Below are positions 53,369-61,292 of a DNA stretch of 64,000 nt, piece after piece; position 1 is the stretch's first letter; each line of letters starts with the position of its first letter. The notes below the pieces were generated by a model. It was not told the origin of the DNA, searched no databases, and saw only the letters and a program-made list of their open reading frames with translations. Where the stretch lies: NCBI RefSeq assembly GCF_900109075.1, contig NZ_FNYS01000001.1, positions 310,001-374,000 of the forward strand, read 5' to 3'. This DNA comes from Myroides marinus (lineage in GTDB: Bacteria > Bacteroidota > Bacteroidia > Flavobacteriales > Flavobacteriaceae). A program made the position numbers and the translations under genes.

Positions 53369-54697
53369 ATGCAATCATTTCACTTTAAAGCCTTTCTGCG
53401 CATTTTAGTTATCCTTGCATTAGGATTACTAGCGATGTACTTAATAAAACATGAGTTAACGTACTCGTTTCTGTTAGTGTGTTTATTAGTTGTGGCTTTA
53501 TTCTTTGAGTTATACTTTTTTCAGAAGGCTCATTATTCGGCTATTGACCGCATCGTATTAGCGATGATGTATGATGATTACTCTCTAAAAACAACTAAGG
53601 TACAGGCCAATGAGACAATGAATAACTTACAACGCCTATACCAAAAACTACAGACACAACAACAACAAAACGAAATACGAGAACTCGTATATCTCAATAT
53701 CTTAAACAATATAGAGACTGGTATTCTGATCTTAGAGAAGAAAGGCACTACATGGGAGATATTCTTTATCAATGATTATTTCTCCGGGCTATTTGACATT
53801 CCTAAGATCAAGTCTTGGACGAACCTAGAACGCTTATTACCTTCTCTGACACACCATCTAGAGGTACTAAACTTTAAAGAGTCAAAAGAATCTATAGATA
53901 TCAAGATAGAAGAGGAAGAGAAACAGACTTTCATCCTTCAGACTTCTAACACCATTAGTCAAAATCAAGAGTACTTCATTGTACTGCTAGACTCTATACA
54001 GAAGGTATTAGACAAAAAAGAAAAGGATACTTGGGAAAATCTAATGAAGATTATCTCTCACGAGATTATGAATTCTCTAACTCCTATCCACTCTCTAGCT
54101 CATAATACACAACAAATCCTAGAGGAAGAAGAACACCTGTCAGAAGAAGATATCGATGATATTAAACTTAGTATTAACACCATCGTTAATCGTACAGATC
54201 ACTTACAGCAGTTTATAGACAACTATAGAAAACTGACTATGTTAGCTTCTCCTAAAAAACAGGTAGTAGCCCCAGAGCGCATACTTCAGTTAAGCGTGGA
54301 GACATTAATGCCTCTCTTTAAACAGAACAAAATCACTGTGCACACAGATTTCTCTCTACAGACTACTGTAGAATGGGATGCTAAACAAATGGAACAGGTA
54401 TTTATCAATCTACTGACTAATGCAATACACGCTACTGCTAAACAAGAAATAAGAGAGATTAATATCAATCTATACGAAAAGAATAACCGTATCTGTATAG
54501 ATGTAGAAGATAGTGGAGCTGGTATCTTACCTGAGATTAAAGAAAAGATATTTATCCCATTTTACACCACTCGAGAAGAAGGTGCAGGTATTGGACTACC
54601 CTTATCTAAGAACATCGTGGAGATGCATAACGGATATCTGACATACCACAGACGAGAAGACAAGACTGTGTTCAGTCTTAACTTTCCAATGTATTAG
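53369..54697 (+). CDS. NtrY-like sensor histidine kinase
   Basis: 442 aa. Two N-terminal membrane helices (about 7-26 and 32-51), a PAS-like region (about 105-215), phosphoacceptor box SHEIMNSLTPI (H231) and ATPase motifs N-box (NLLTNAIHAT), DSGAGI and GIGLPLSKNI. The SHE-(I/L)-x-NSLTPI H-box is the NtrY type, fitting an NtrC-class partner, which is encoded just upstream. Signal unknown; given the divergent export operon, it may sense envelope stress or a substrate. Confidence 0.93.
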   Translation: MQSFHFKAFLRILVILALGLLAMYLIKHELTYSFLLVCLLVVALFFELYFFQKAHYSAIDRIVLAMMYDDYSLKTTKVQANETMNNLQRLYQKLQTQQQQNEIRELVYLNILNNIETGILILEKKGTTWEIFFINDYFSGLFDIPKIKSWTNLERLLPSLTHHLEVLNFKESKESIDIKIEEEEKQTFILQTSNTISQNQEYFIVLLDSIQKVLDKKEKDTWENLMKIISHEIMNSLTPIHSLAHNTQQILEEEEHLSEEDIDDIKLSINTIVNRTDHLQQFIDNYRKLTMLASPKKQVVAPERILQLSVETLMPLFKQNKITVHTDFSLQTTVEWDAKQMEQVFINLLTNAIHATAKQEIREININLYEKNNRICIDVEDSGAGILPEIKEKIFIPFYTTREEGAGIGLPLSKNIVEMHNGYLTYHRREDKTVFSLNFPMY

Positions 54698-54730
54698 ATT
54701 GGTTAACAGTTTACAGTATATCGGCAATTA

Positions 54731-54830
54731 ACATCAAAGTACAGACGCAATACCTTGCGTGTCAAACTATAGATAGTACAGGTGTAATACTTTACACCCA
54801 TAACACAACTGACATCAGAGTACAGACGCA
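54731..54830. repeat. REP-like intergenic repeats at the convergent gene ends
   Basis: ACATCAAAGTACAGACGCA (54731-54749) and ACATCAGAGTACAGACGCA (54812-54830) are near-identical, and a third related copy starts AGTACA at 54775. Copy 1 has ACGCAA/TTGCGT arms (54745-54750 and 54755-54760) around a 4-nt loop; the middle copy has GGTGTAA/TTACACC arms (54781-54787 and 54792-54798). A diverged copy lies at 56092-56110. The last copy encodes the final residues of the adjacent gene. Confidence 0.65.
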
Positions 54831-55375
54831 CCTTTTTCTTTTGCAATATTAATCATAAAAGCATACACTGCCCTTAACTCATTCTTAGATATAAATCTAT
54901 TATCGAGAAACACACTATTATCTCTACTGAACAAATTAATAACCATCTTTAACATTAAAGATAGTTTGGTCCTATTATCATGAGGTTCAAATAATACAAT
55001 TCTAATCTCTTCTGATTTAGTCATTGAAGAATAAGCGATTCTAAGGCTCTTTATATCCTCCCACTTTACTAGTACACCGTATGTCTCATTCACACATCTC
55101 ACATCATCTATTTCTGCCAAAGCATGATTTCCTAAATATCTACTCAACGCCTTAATGGATTCGACTAGATAAAGAACCCCATATACAGTAAACATATTGA
55201 GAAAAATAAAAACAAACAGTAAGGGCACACTCTTTCTTATCTCAGACCAAGGAGTATCTCCTTTAATAAAAAAGGTATAGTCAAAATATCCTCCTATCCA
55301 CAGAAACACGATACTAGCTAGCAATAGCTTAATAATCTTACCTAAGCTGTAATATACTATCTTCTTTATAGCCAT
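54815..55375 (-). CDS. Two-TM membrane protein with PH-like domain (STM3941-like)
   Basis: 186 aa. Two N-terminal membrane segments (about 13-33 and 46-70) followed by a soluble domain (about 85-186) with the pattern of STM3941-like PH-fold proteins (GVLVKWEDIKSLRIAY, then IVLFEPHDNR). No catalytic motif. The final five residues and the stop codon fall inside a REP-like repeat, so the true C-terminus may have been altered by the repeat. A related gene lies at 56479. Function unknown. Confidence 0.6.
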   Translation of the reverse strand: MAIKKIVYYSLGKIIKLLLASIVFLWIGGYFDYTFFIKGDTPWSEIRKSVPLLFVFIFLNMFTVYGVLYLVESIKALSRYLGNHALAEIDDVRCVNETYGVLVKWEDIKSLRIAYSSMTKSEEIRIVLFEPHDNRTKLSLMLKMVINLFSRDNSVFLDNRFISKNELRAVYAFMINIAKEKGASVL

Positions 55376-55427
55376 ATCGACGTCTTTATATTATTAAATA
55401 CTCCTCTTTACTACAAAATCATCAATT

Positions 55428-56015
55428 CTATTTATTGGTATAAACAATAAACATTACATCAGCTTGATGAAAAGATTTTTTCTTATCTCTCTTATTAAAG
55501 TTATGCTCTTCAAAAAAAGTGCATAAATCCAACATCAGATTATAAGCCCCTTTCATCACCTCTATCTTATGTGCTACTCCTTTTTTATCTCTAAAGAATC
55601 CCAGCCTAATCCTTACTGATTTATCACCAGCACTTATCGCTATATCTCTAATCATAGTATTACCTACTAATTTAACTCTACGAATCTCACTAGGAGACAA
55701 ATTTATCACACGATCTTTATAACTTATCCTCAAATTATCTCCCATAATACTCACTTCCCAAAAGTCGCAATACTTCTTCTTAAATAAGTAATAGCTAAGT
55801 ACCAATCCTCCAATAGTCAAAGCAACGGCAAAGAATATGAACATTTCATCCAACTTATCAATTGTCTTAGCAAAACCGCCAAACAATAAACAGAAAACAA
55901 TAAAAGCTACTATACCTATAGCTAAACCAATAAAGTTGATCAACAGCTCTTCTTTAAAAGTTTGTCCGTAGATTCTATAATTCTTTTCTTCCATAATCAT
56001 CTGTTTTTTTAACAT
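55428..56015 (-). CDS. Two-TM membrane protein with PH-like domain
   Basis: 195 aa; the ATG codons for residues 6 and 8 (55994-56000) are alternative starts. Two membrane helices (about 28-50 and 58-80) followed by a soluble domain (about 90-195) with FWEVSIMGDNLRISYKDRVINLSPSEIRRVKLV, resembling a PH-like fold. Similar in plan to 54815 and 56479 but sequences are clearly divergent. Function unknown. Confidence 0.55.
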   Translation of the reverse strand: MLKKQMIMEEKNYRIYGQTFKEELLINFIGLAIGIVAFIVFCLLFGGFAKTIDKLDEMFIFFAVALTIGGLVLSYYLFKKKYCDFWEVSIMGDNLRISYKDRVINLSPSEIRRVKLVGNTMIRDIAISAGDKSVRIRLGFFRDKKGVAHKIEVMKGAYNLMLDLCTFFEEHNFNKRDKKKSFHQADVMFIVYTNK

Positions 56016-56091
56016 TAAAGTTAATGTATTTTATTCAAAACAAGTCTATTAACAAAAAACATATATAATTAACACCACATATATTCAATAA

Positions 56092-56110
56092 ACATCAATG
56101 TACAGACACA
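56092..56110. repeat. Diverged copy of the REP-like repeat
   Basis: ACATCAATGTACAGACACA, 3 mismatches to the copy at 54731-54749; lies upstream of the 55428-56015 gene start. Confidence 0.55.
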
Positions 56111-56219
56111 TTATCATAAAAGCAATCTACTTCACTCTCTTATACCCTAATCCTACATACTTAACTGTATTTTGTTCTCCTCAACAGGGTTAGGTAGTGT
56201 AGTCATAACTACTAATTCC

Positions 56220-56441
56220 TCATCGCTTAAACTCGTAATAAGCATTCCTTCCTCTACACTCATAATCATCTGTAGGCACAATATCTTCAAGGAATTTCAC
56301 TTCTCTGTCGTAAGTCTTCGTCCAAGCGAGCTCCCTTGTTCCAATTAAATTGTCAGTGGTGTACACTTTTTTCGCTTTTCCTTTCTCATTACAACTATAC
56401 ATTCCGATCACAAACACAGATAATAGGACAAACAAAAACAT
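56220..56441 (-). CDS. Small lipoprotein, possibly frameshifted
   Basis: 73 aa. Signal with lipobox MYSC (cysteine near residue 17) and a soluble tail with no known domain. A coherent reading continues in a different frame from 56263 to 56153 (36 codons, MSVEEGMLITSL...), overlapping the 3' end of this gene, so a single-base indel may have split a longer protein; alternatively they are separate small ORFs. No upstream ATG in this frame is available. Confidence 0.5.
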   Translation of the reverse strand: MFLFVLLSVFVIGMYSCNEKGKAKKVYTTDNLIGTRELAWTKTYDREVKFLEDIVPTDDYECRGRNAYYEFKR

Positions 56442-56478
56442 ACTTTTCTGACATCAAAAACAACTACTAACACGGTGC

Positions 56479-57009
56479 TTATTTAGTCTGCTCGTGGTAA
56501 TCCTTTATTTCTTGTTGTACCAATTTTCCGTTTCCTTCAATATATTCACCAGAAAGAACATCTAATAATCCAAGTCCAAAAATGCGATAAAATACTCTCT
56601 TATGTATAGGAAGCTGATTAAACAACATTTCTTCATTAATCATCTTAACACCTATACCGTGTTTATTGCGAAATCCAATATAGACTATATCTTCAATATC
56701 AATCCACTTTAGGATAATATTGCGTTCATAATTTATTATACTGTCAGGTGTCAACCGAAGTAATACAACCTTGTTTTTATATTTCTTAAACAGAATACTC
56801 CCTGAATAAATTAATTTAATGCCCATGCCGATAAATAGCAATAGAAGTAACGACATCTGCCAAAACTCTATTAACAACTCAATACTAAGCGAAACATCTC
56901 TAAGGATAAAATAACTCAGTAATAAGCCCATAATTACACTTATACTTCCGACTATAAGTGTACTTCTCCCCATGCTAGCCCCGTAATAGTATAGCTTCGC
57001 TTCTTTCAT
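56479..57009 (-). CDS. Two-TM membrane protein with PH-like domain (STM3941-like)
   Basis: 176 aa. Two hydrophobic segments (about 17-37 and 48-73) then a domain beginning VLLRLTPDSIINYERNIILKWIDIEDI, a good fit to STM3941-like PH domains. Similar in plan to 54815-55375. The three proteins are perhaps one paralogous set in an accessory patch. Function unknown. Confidence 0.6.
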   Translation of the reverse strand: MKEAKLYYYGASMGRSTLIVGSISVIMGLLLSYFILRDVSLSIELLIEFWQMSLLLLLFIGMGIKLIYSGSILFKKYKNKVVLLRLTPDSIINYERNIILKWIDIEDIVYIGFRNKHGIGVKMINEEMLFNQLPIHKRVFYRIFGLGLLDVLSGEYIEGNGKLVQQEIKDYHEQTK

Positions 57010-57619
57010 TCCATTAATTTAATAAGTAAATATACCAATATAGTTATGATCTATTTTATAAAACACGAAACAAGCTCTCCTTAATAAAAACTAAAAGCCT
57101 CAATAGTAATCGACTATAGAAGTATACATACCACTATAAAGGACAATGAGAGGAGTATACAAGGAGATTCCTTCGACAAAACACCACTTTTACCAACTAA
57201 TCTCTAAGTATTGTCCTTGAATTGTCGAACAAACCTAATGCAATGCCCATACTTACTAGCATAAGAGTACATATAAAGCTATTACCGAAACAAAACACCA
57301 ACAACACAAGTGACTATTTATCAATACATTAAATACTAAAAATCGCACTATGAAACGAAAAAAACAGTTTACTTTTTTATAAAAAGAGGGTAAAAAGAAA
57401 GGAAAACAGGTATAAATCAAAAAAAATGATCCTATAAAAGAGCTTAATGGGCACTAAATAGAACTAAAAAGGAAGAAAAAAAGAAAAAAAGTCTCTACTT
57501 TTTTAGAATAAAAAGAGATTTGAGCTTTATTCAACAAATGAACTGTATCTAAAACAAATAAGAGATACAAATATTACTAATTGAGAAATGTAGTACTGAA
57601 AAAATAAGAAAATAGATAA
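57010..57619. other. 610-base gene-free region with interleaved inverted repeats and a purine-rich tract
   Basis: No credible ORF. 57139-57147 pairs with 57210-57218 and 57172-57179 pairs with 57222-57229, giving an interleaved (A-B-A'-B') arrangement, and AGTATAC is repeated at 57121 and 57154. From about 57350 to 57510 the plus strand is mostly A/G, with long A and G runs. No promoter for 56479 or terminator for 57620 is obvious. Confidence 0.55.
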
Positions 57620-57955
57620 TTACTCCCCTTCTTGAATTGTAGGTTCCCAAAGAAGCTCTTTAAAGTTGACTATTTTATTATCAACAACCTCTATTCCCTC
57701 ATTCTCTAAGAGTTGTTGCATCAAATTAGTTCCGTCAAAGTGAAACTTACCAGTCAATAATCCATTGCGATTAACCACGCGATGAGCAGGTACAGTATCG
57801 TCGTCATGAGAAGCATTCATAGCATAACCTACCATACGAGCAGAACGAGCTGCTCCTATAGCTCTAGCGATAGCCCCATAAGTAGTCACCCTACCTTCAG
57901 GTATCTGCTTCACTACAGCGTATACTCTCTCAAAGAAGTTATCCTGAAGAGCCAT
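57620..57955 (-). CDS. Alkyltransferase-like (ATL) protein, MGMT fold without catalytic cysteine
   Basis: 111 aa, just the MGMT C-terminal domain. The active-site motif reads PAHRV (56-60) where methyltransferases have PCHRV, so it can bind but not repair O6-alkylguanine, as in ATL proteins that flag such lesions for nucleotide excision repair. The DNA-binding helix-turn-helix and arginine finger region (TYGAIARAIGAARSARMVG) are intact. Its ATG overlaps the stop of the upstream LysE-type gene by one base. Confidence 0.9.
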   Translation of the reverse strand: MALQDNFFERVYAVVKQIPEGRVTTYGAIARAIGAARSARMVGYAMNASHDDDTVPAHRVVNRNGLLTGKFHFDGTNLMQQLLENEGIEVVDNKIVNFKELLWEPTIQEGE

Positions 57956-58581
57956 TATGACAACAGTTTATAAATAGTAATTAAACAGATAATACCTGTG
58001 ATAGATCCTATCACATAGTTAATATTGCGGAGAATAAAAGCATCCTCTCTCGAAGGTTTCTTAAACAACGCTACATAGATGTAAAACATCATCCCTGAGC
58101 CTAATACTACTCCTAAAGAAAATGAGGTAGTGTTTAATATCTCGAAGATAGGATAGTCATAAGAGGCTAATGTAATACTTAAGAATACGTAATAAGGTAT
58201 TAAGAATACATTAATCGCTGCTAATAAACAGCCATATATAAAAGGTGAAGTTTCTTTGCCTGAATTATTCTTTTTTTTCTTCTCTTTTTTCTTCGCAAAA
58301 AAGAAAAAATAGATGGTTAGAATAGAGAATATAGCTAGTCCTATCTCATGTAGTATTTCCGTAATACCTGGGCTAGAATCTATAAGTTTAGCAAAAAAAA
58401 TAGCGACGAATGTCTGTATAAAAATAACTGTCAAAGCACCAAAGGTATACGAAATAGCATCTCGCTTACTTCGTTCCTTAGATATTTTGACAGCTGTCAT
58501 ATTAAGCAGCCCTGGAAGAGAAACTCCCAAGGTAGCTGCTACAAAACCGAAAAATAAAAGTGTGATAACTTCTACTCCCAT
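57955..58581 (-). CDS. LysE-type amino acid/solute exporter
   Basis: 208 aa, about six membrane helices. N-terminus VEVITLLFFGFVAATLGVSLPGLLNMTAVKISKERS matches the LysE/RhtB family pattern (GxxxG and PGP-like region; here LPGLLN). A lysine/serine-rich cytoplasmic loop (KKKEKKKKNNSGK) is in the middle. Likely exports an amino acid or related small molecule. One-base gap or overlap with both neighbours suggests translation coupling to trmB upstream and the ATL gene downstream. Confidence 0.8.
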   Translation of the reverse strand: MGVEVITLLFFGFVAATLGVSLPGLLNMTAVKISKERSKRDAISYTFGALTVIFIQTFVAIFFAKLIDSSPGITEILHEIGLAIFSILTIYFFFFAKKKEKKKKNNSGKETSPFIYGCLLAAINVFLIPYYVFLSITLASYDYPIFEILNTTSFSLGVVLGSGMMFYIYVALFKKPSREDAFILRNINYVIGSITGIICLITIYKLLS

Positions 58582-58582
58582 A

Positions 58583-59254
58583 CTACTTAATTCTAAATTG
58601 AATGTAAGTTATAGGTTTATTTTGTTCTAAATACTGTGATTCGTAAAAAGTTTGGATCTCTGTTACTACAGCAGGTGCACCTTCATTCTTATAGATATGG
58701 TGATTAGCATAGATTACTTCATGTCCTTCTCCATGTAGAAGTCCTAAGGTATAACCGTGCATAAACTCGCTATCTGTCTTTAGGTTCATCACTCCATCAG
58801 CAGCTAGAATGTTCTTATAACGTTTTAAGAATTCGCTATTCGTAAGGCGGTGTTTAGTACGCTTATACTTAATCTGAGGGTCTGGGAAAGTAATCCATAT
58901 TTCGTTTACCTCACCTGATGCAAAAGCATACTCGATAAGTTCGATCTGTGTACGTAAGAAAGCCACATTAGTCATTCCTGACTCTACAGCCGTCTTCGCA
59001 CCACGCCAAAAACGTGCTCCTTTAATATCAATACCGATAAAGTTTTTCTCTGGAAAACGCTTCGCTAGTTCTACTGTGTATTCTCCTTTTCCACATCCAA
59101 GTTCTAAAACGATAGGATTGTCATTCTTAAACACATCTTTTCTCCAATTACCTTTTTGTGGTAATTCTCCTATCATATCTTCTCTAGTCGGCTGATATAC
59201 AATATCAAAAGTTTCGTTCTCTCTAAAACGCTTTAATTTATTTTTACTTCCCAC
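58583..59254 (-). CDS. trmB: tRNA (guanine-N7-)-methyltransferase TrmB
   Basis: 223 aa. SAM-dependent enzyme making m7G46 in tRNA. Motif I LELGCGKGEY (50-59) and the family segment ITFPDPQIKYKRTKHRLTNSEFL are present. The start codon is GTG (59252-59254); a perfect -7 box lies 27 bases upstream and no better start is available. First gene of a three-gene unit with the LysE-type and ATL genes. Confidence 0.95.
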   Translation of the reverse strand: MGSKNKLKRFRENETFDIVYQPTREDMIGELPQKGNWRKDVFKNDNPIVLELGCGKGEYTVELAKRFPEKNFIGIDIKGARFWRGAKTAVESGMTNVAFLRTQIELIEYAFASGEVNEIWITFPDPQIKYKRTKHRLTNSEFLKRYKNILAADGVMNLKTDSEFMHGYTLGLLHGEGHEVIYANHHIYKNEGAPAVVTEIQTFYESQYLEQNKPITYIQFRIK

Positions 59255-59280
59255 GTGATATACTTCATTATAAATTTGGG

Positions 59281-59288
59281 CAAAATTA
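59281..59288 (-). promoter_or_regulatory. -7 promoter box of the trmB unit
   Basis: Reads TAATTTTG on the minus strand (exact TAnnTTTG); predicted start near 59274, 20 bases before the GTG. Confidence 0.5.
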
Positions 59289-59354
59289 AGTAATTATAGT
59301 GAAACTATCCTATTTAATTTCGCATTGAGTATATACTATGGGATTGGTTGATAA

Positions 59355-60416
59355 TTAATTATCTAATGGTTCTACTAATGCTTTCTCTAAAGTAAACGAA
59401 AACTCAGAACCATAACCGAAGCTACTTTCTACATAAATATGTTCTTCGTGTGCCTCTACAATGTGCTTCACGATAGATAAACCTAATCCTGAACCACCTA
59501 CTGTACGAGCGCCACTCTTATCTATACGATAAAAACGTTCAAATAGACGAGATACATTTTCCTTTTGAATCCCCAATCCATTATCTGTAACACGGATAAT
59601 CAATTTATTATTCACTAGGTCTTCTATACTTACCTCTGTAGTTCCTTTCTCCTTACCATACTTAATAGAGTTATCAATAAGGTTAGTGATTACCTGTCCT
59701 ATGCGTTCTTTATCTCCTACTACATAGATAGGCTTATTATAATTAAGGTCAAATATAAGAGAGATGTTTCTCTTCTTCGCTTTATAATCTAGGAAGTCAA
59801 ATGCGTGTCTAATTGTCTCTACAATATCGAAGGTAACAATATTAAGGTGCAAATCTCCAGACTCTAACTTAGTGATCATGTCTAAGTCATTCACTATATA
59901 TATCAAGCGGTCTACACTCTGTGCCGCTCTCTCTATATATCTGTCTCTTACCTTCAGATCATCGATAGCCCCATCCTGTAATGTCTCTAAATAACTCTGG
60001 ATAGTAAATAATGGAGTCTTTAATTCATGTGAGATGTTGCCTAGAAACTCACGTCTGTACTCCTCTCTAACTTGTAGTGATTCAATCTCTATTTTCTTGT
60101 TCTTAGCGAATTTTTGGATTTCTTCAGTCAAGGTTTGCATATCTGTAGTCACCGCTTTACTTCTAAGATCAGCGTGCTCTAGCAGAGATACATTGTCATA
60201 AATCTTCTTGATACGACGGTAGATAAAGTGCTCTACTCTATACTGAAGAATAAAGAATGATATAGTGTATAAAAAAATAAGGTTGCTTAGTAAAATCCAT
60301 ACTGGTATCTTAAAGTAAAATATACCCATAGGAAATGTAGCAATAAAACTAATCAGCGTAATCGCTAAAGAAGATTTTACTGCGAACTTATAAGAATTCT
60401 TAAACTTTGTAGCCAT
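59355..60416 (-). CDS. PhoR-like sensor histidine kinase
   Basis: 353 aa. Two N-terminal membrane helices (about 13-34 and 38-58), short linker without PAS, phosphoacceptor box GNISHELKTPLFTI (H130) and full ATPase motifs (NLIDNSIKYG, DNGLGI, GGSGLGLSIVKHI). SHELKTPL is the PhoR/HPK1 type. It follows its response regulator after 3 bases. Signal unknown. Confidence 0.94.
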   Translation of the reverse strand: MATKFKNSYKFAVKSSLAITLISFIATFPMGIFYFKIPVWILLSNLIFLYTISFFILQYRVEHFIYRRIKKIYDNVSLLEHADLRSKAVTTDMQTLTEEIQKFAKNKKIEIESLQVREEYRREFLGNISHELKTPLFTIQSYLETLQDGAIDDLKVRDRYIERAAQSVDRLIYIVNDLDMITKLESGDLHLNIVTFDIVETIRHAFDFLDYKAKKRNISLIFDLNYNKPIYVVGDKERIGQVITNLIDNSIKYGKEKGTTEVSIEDLVNNKLIIRVTDNGLGIQKENVSRLFERFYRIDKSGARTVGGSGLGLSIVKHIVEAHEEHIYVESSFGYGSEFSFTLEKALVEPLDN

Positions 60417-60419
60417 TTA

Positions 60420-61109
60420 TTATTCGTGGTCGAATTTATATCCTACTCCTTTTATTGTTTTAAAATAGCTATCTCCTATCTTCTCTCTTAACTTACGAAT
60501 GTGAACGTCTATAGTTCTTCCTCCTACTACTACCTCATTACCCCATACAGCATCAAGGATTTCATCTCGTGTAAATACTTTACCAGGTTTGGCAGCTAAT
60601 AAATATAATAGTTCGAATTCTTTGCGTGGAAAAAGTATCTCTTCTTTGCGAACGAATACTCTATATTCATCTCTATCAATCTTGATATCTCCTACTTCGA
60701 TAATATCTGCATTAGTTTCATCAGAGAAACGTGCTCTTCTAAGTAATGCTTTCACTTTACTCATTAACACTTTTGGTTTGATAGGTTTAGTGATATAATC
60801 ATCTGCTCCTGCTTCGAATCCTGCTACTTGAGAATAGTCTTCTCCACGTGCTGTTAAGAAAGTAATCACGCTATTCGATAATCCTTCTTTTTTTCTTATT
60901 ACTTCACACGCCTCGATACCATCCATCTCAGGCATCATAACATCTAGAATAATAAGGTGAGGTTTATTAGTAACTGCAGACTCTACAGCCTGTTTACCAT
61001 TGCTAGCAGTGAATAGTTGGTATCCTTCTTGCTCCAAATTATATCCGATGATATCGATAATATCTTGTTCATCGTCTGCTAAAAGGACTTTAATTTCAGA
61101 ATTTTTCAT
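60420..61109 (-). CDS. OmpR/PhoB-family response regulator
   Basis: 229 aa. Receiver domain (D56 in LIILDVMMP, with K105-type lysine in DYITKPIKP) and C-terminal winged helix (about 130-229, FPRKEFELLYLLAAKPGKVFTRDEILDAVWG). First gene of the two-component operon. It is divergent from the TonB-dependent receptor gene, and the two are separated by 183 bases, so it may control that receptor. Confidence 0.95.
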   Translation of the reverse strand: MKNSEIKVLLADDEQDIIDIIGYNLEQEGYQLFTASNGKQAVESAVTNKPHLIILDVMMPEMDGIEACEVIRKKEGLSNSVITFLTARGEDYSQVAGFEAGADDYITKPIKPKVLMSKVKALLRRARFSDETNADIIEVGDIKIDRDEYRVFVRKEEILFPRKEFELLYLLAAKPGKVFTRDEILDAVWGNEVVVGGRTIDVHIRKLREKIGDSYFKTIKGVGYKFDHE

Positions 61110-61134
61110 GTTTAAGTTGTGTGTTTTGACTGTT

Positions 61135-61142
61135 CAAAGATA
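61135..61142 (-). promoter_or_regulatory. -7 promoter box of the two-component operon
   Basis: Reads TATCTTTG on the minus strand (exact consensus); predicted start near 61128, 19 bases before the ATG. Confidence 0.55.
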
Positions 61143-61292
61143 AAATTTAATACATAAGTAAATATACACTTTACAATTATTTAATCTATTAACAATTTGG
61201 TAACCTAAAGTAAACAAAAAATTAAACTTTGAATAACATCTAGAATACATTGTACTTGGTTCTTTGCATCAATAATACAACACACTTATTCT

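Noticed and set aside
61200-61215. GTAACCTAAAGTAAAC, similar to the sulfur-cluster operator, ahead of the TonB-dependent receptor
   Set aside because: Only the left half matches, there is no matching -7 box at the 29.5-base distance, and the gene is unrelated. Treated as chance.
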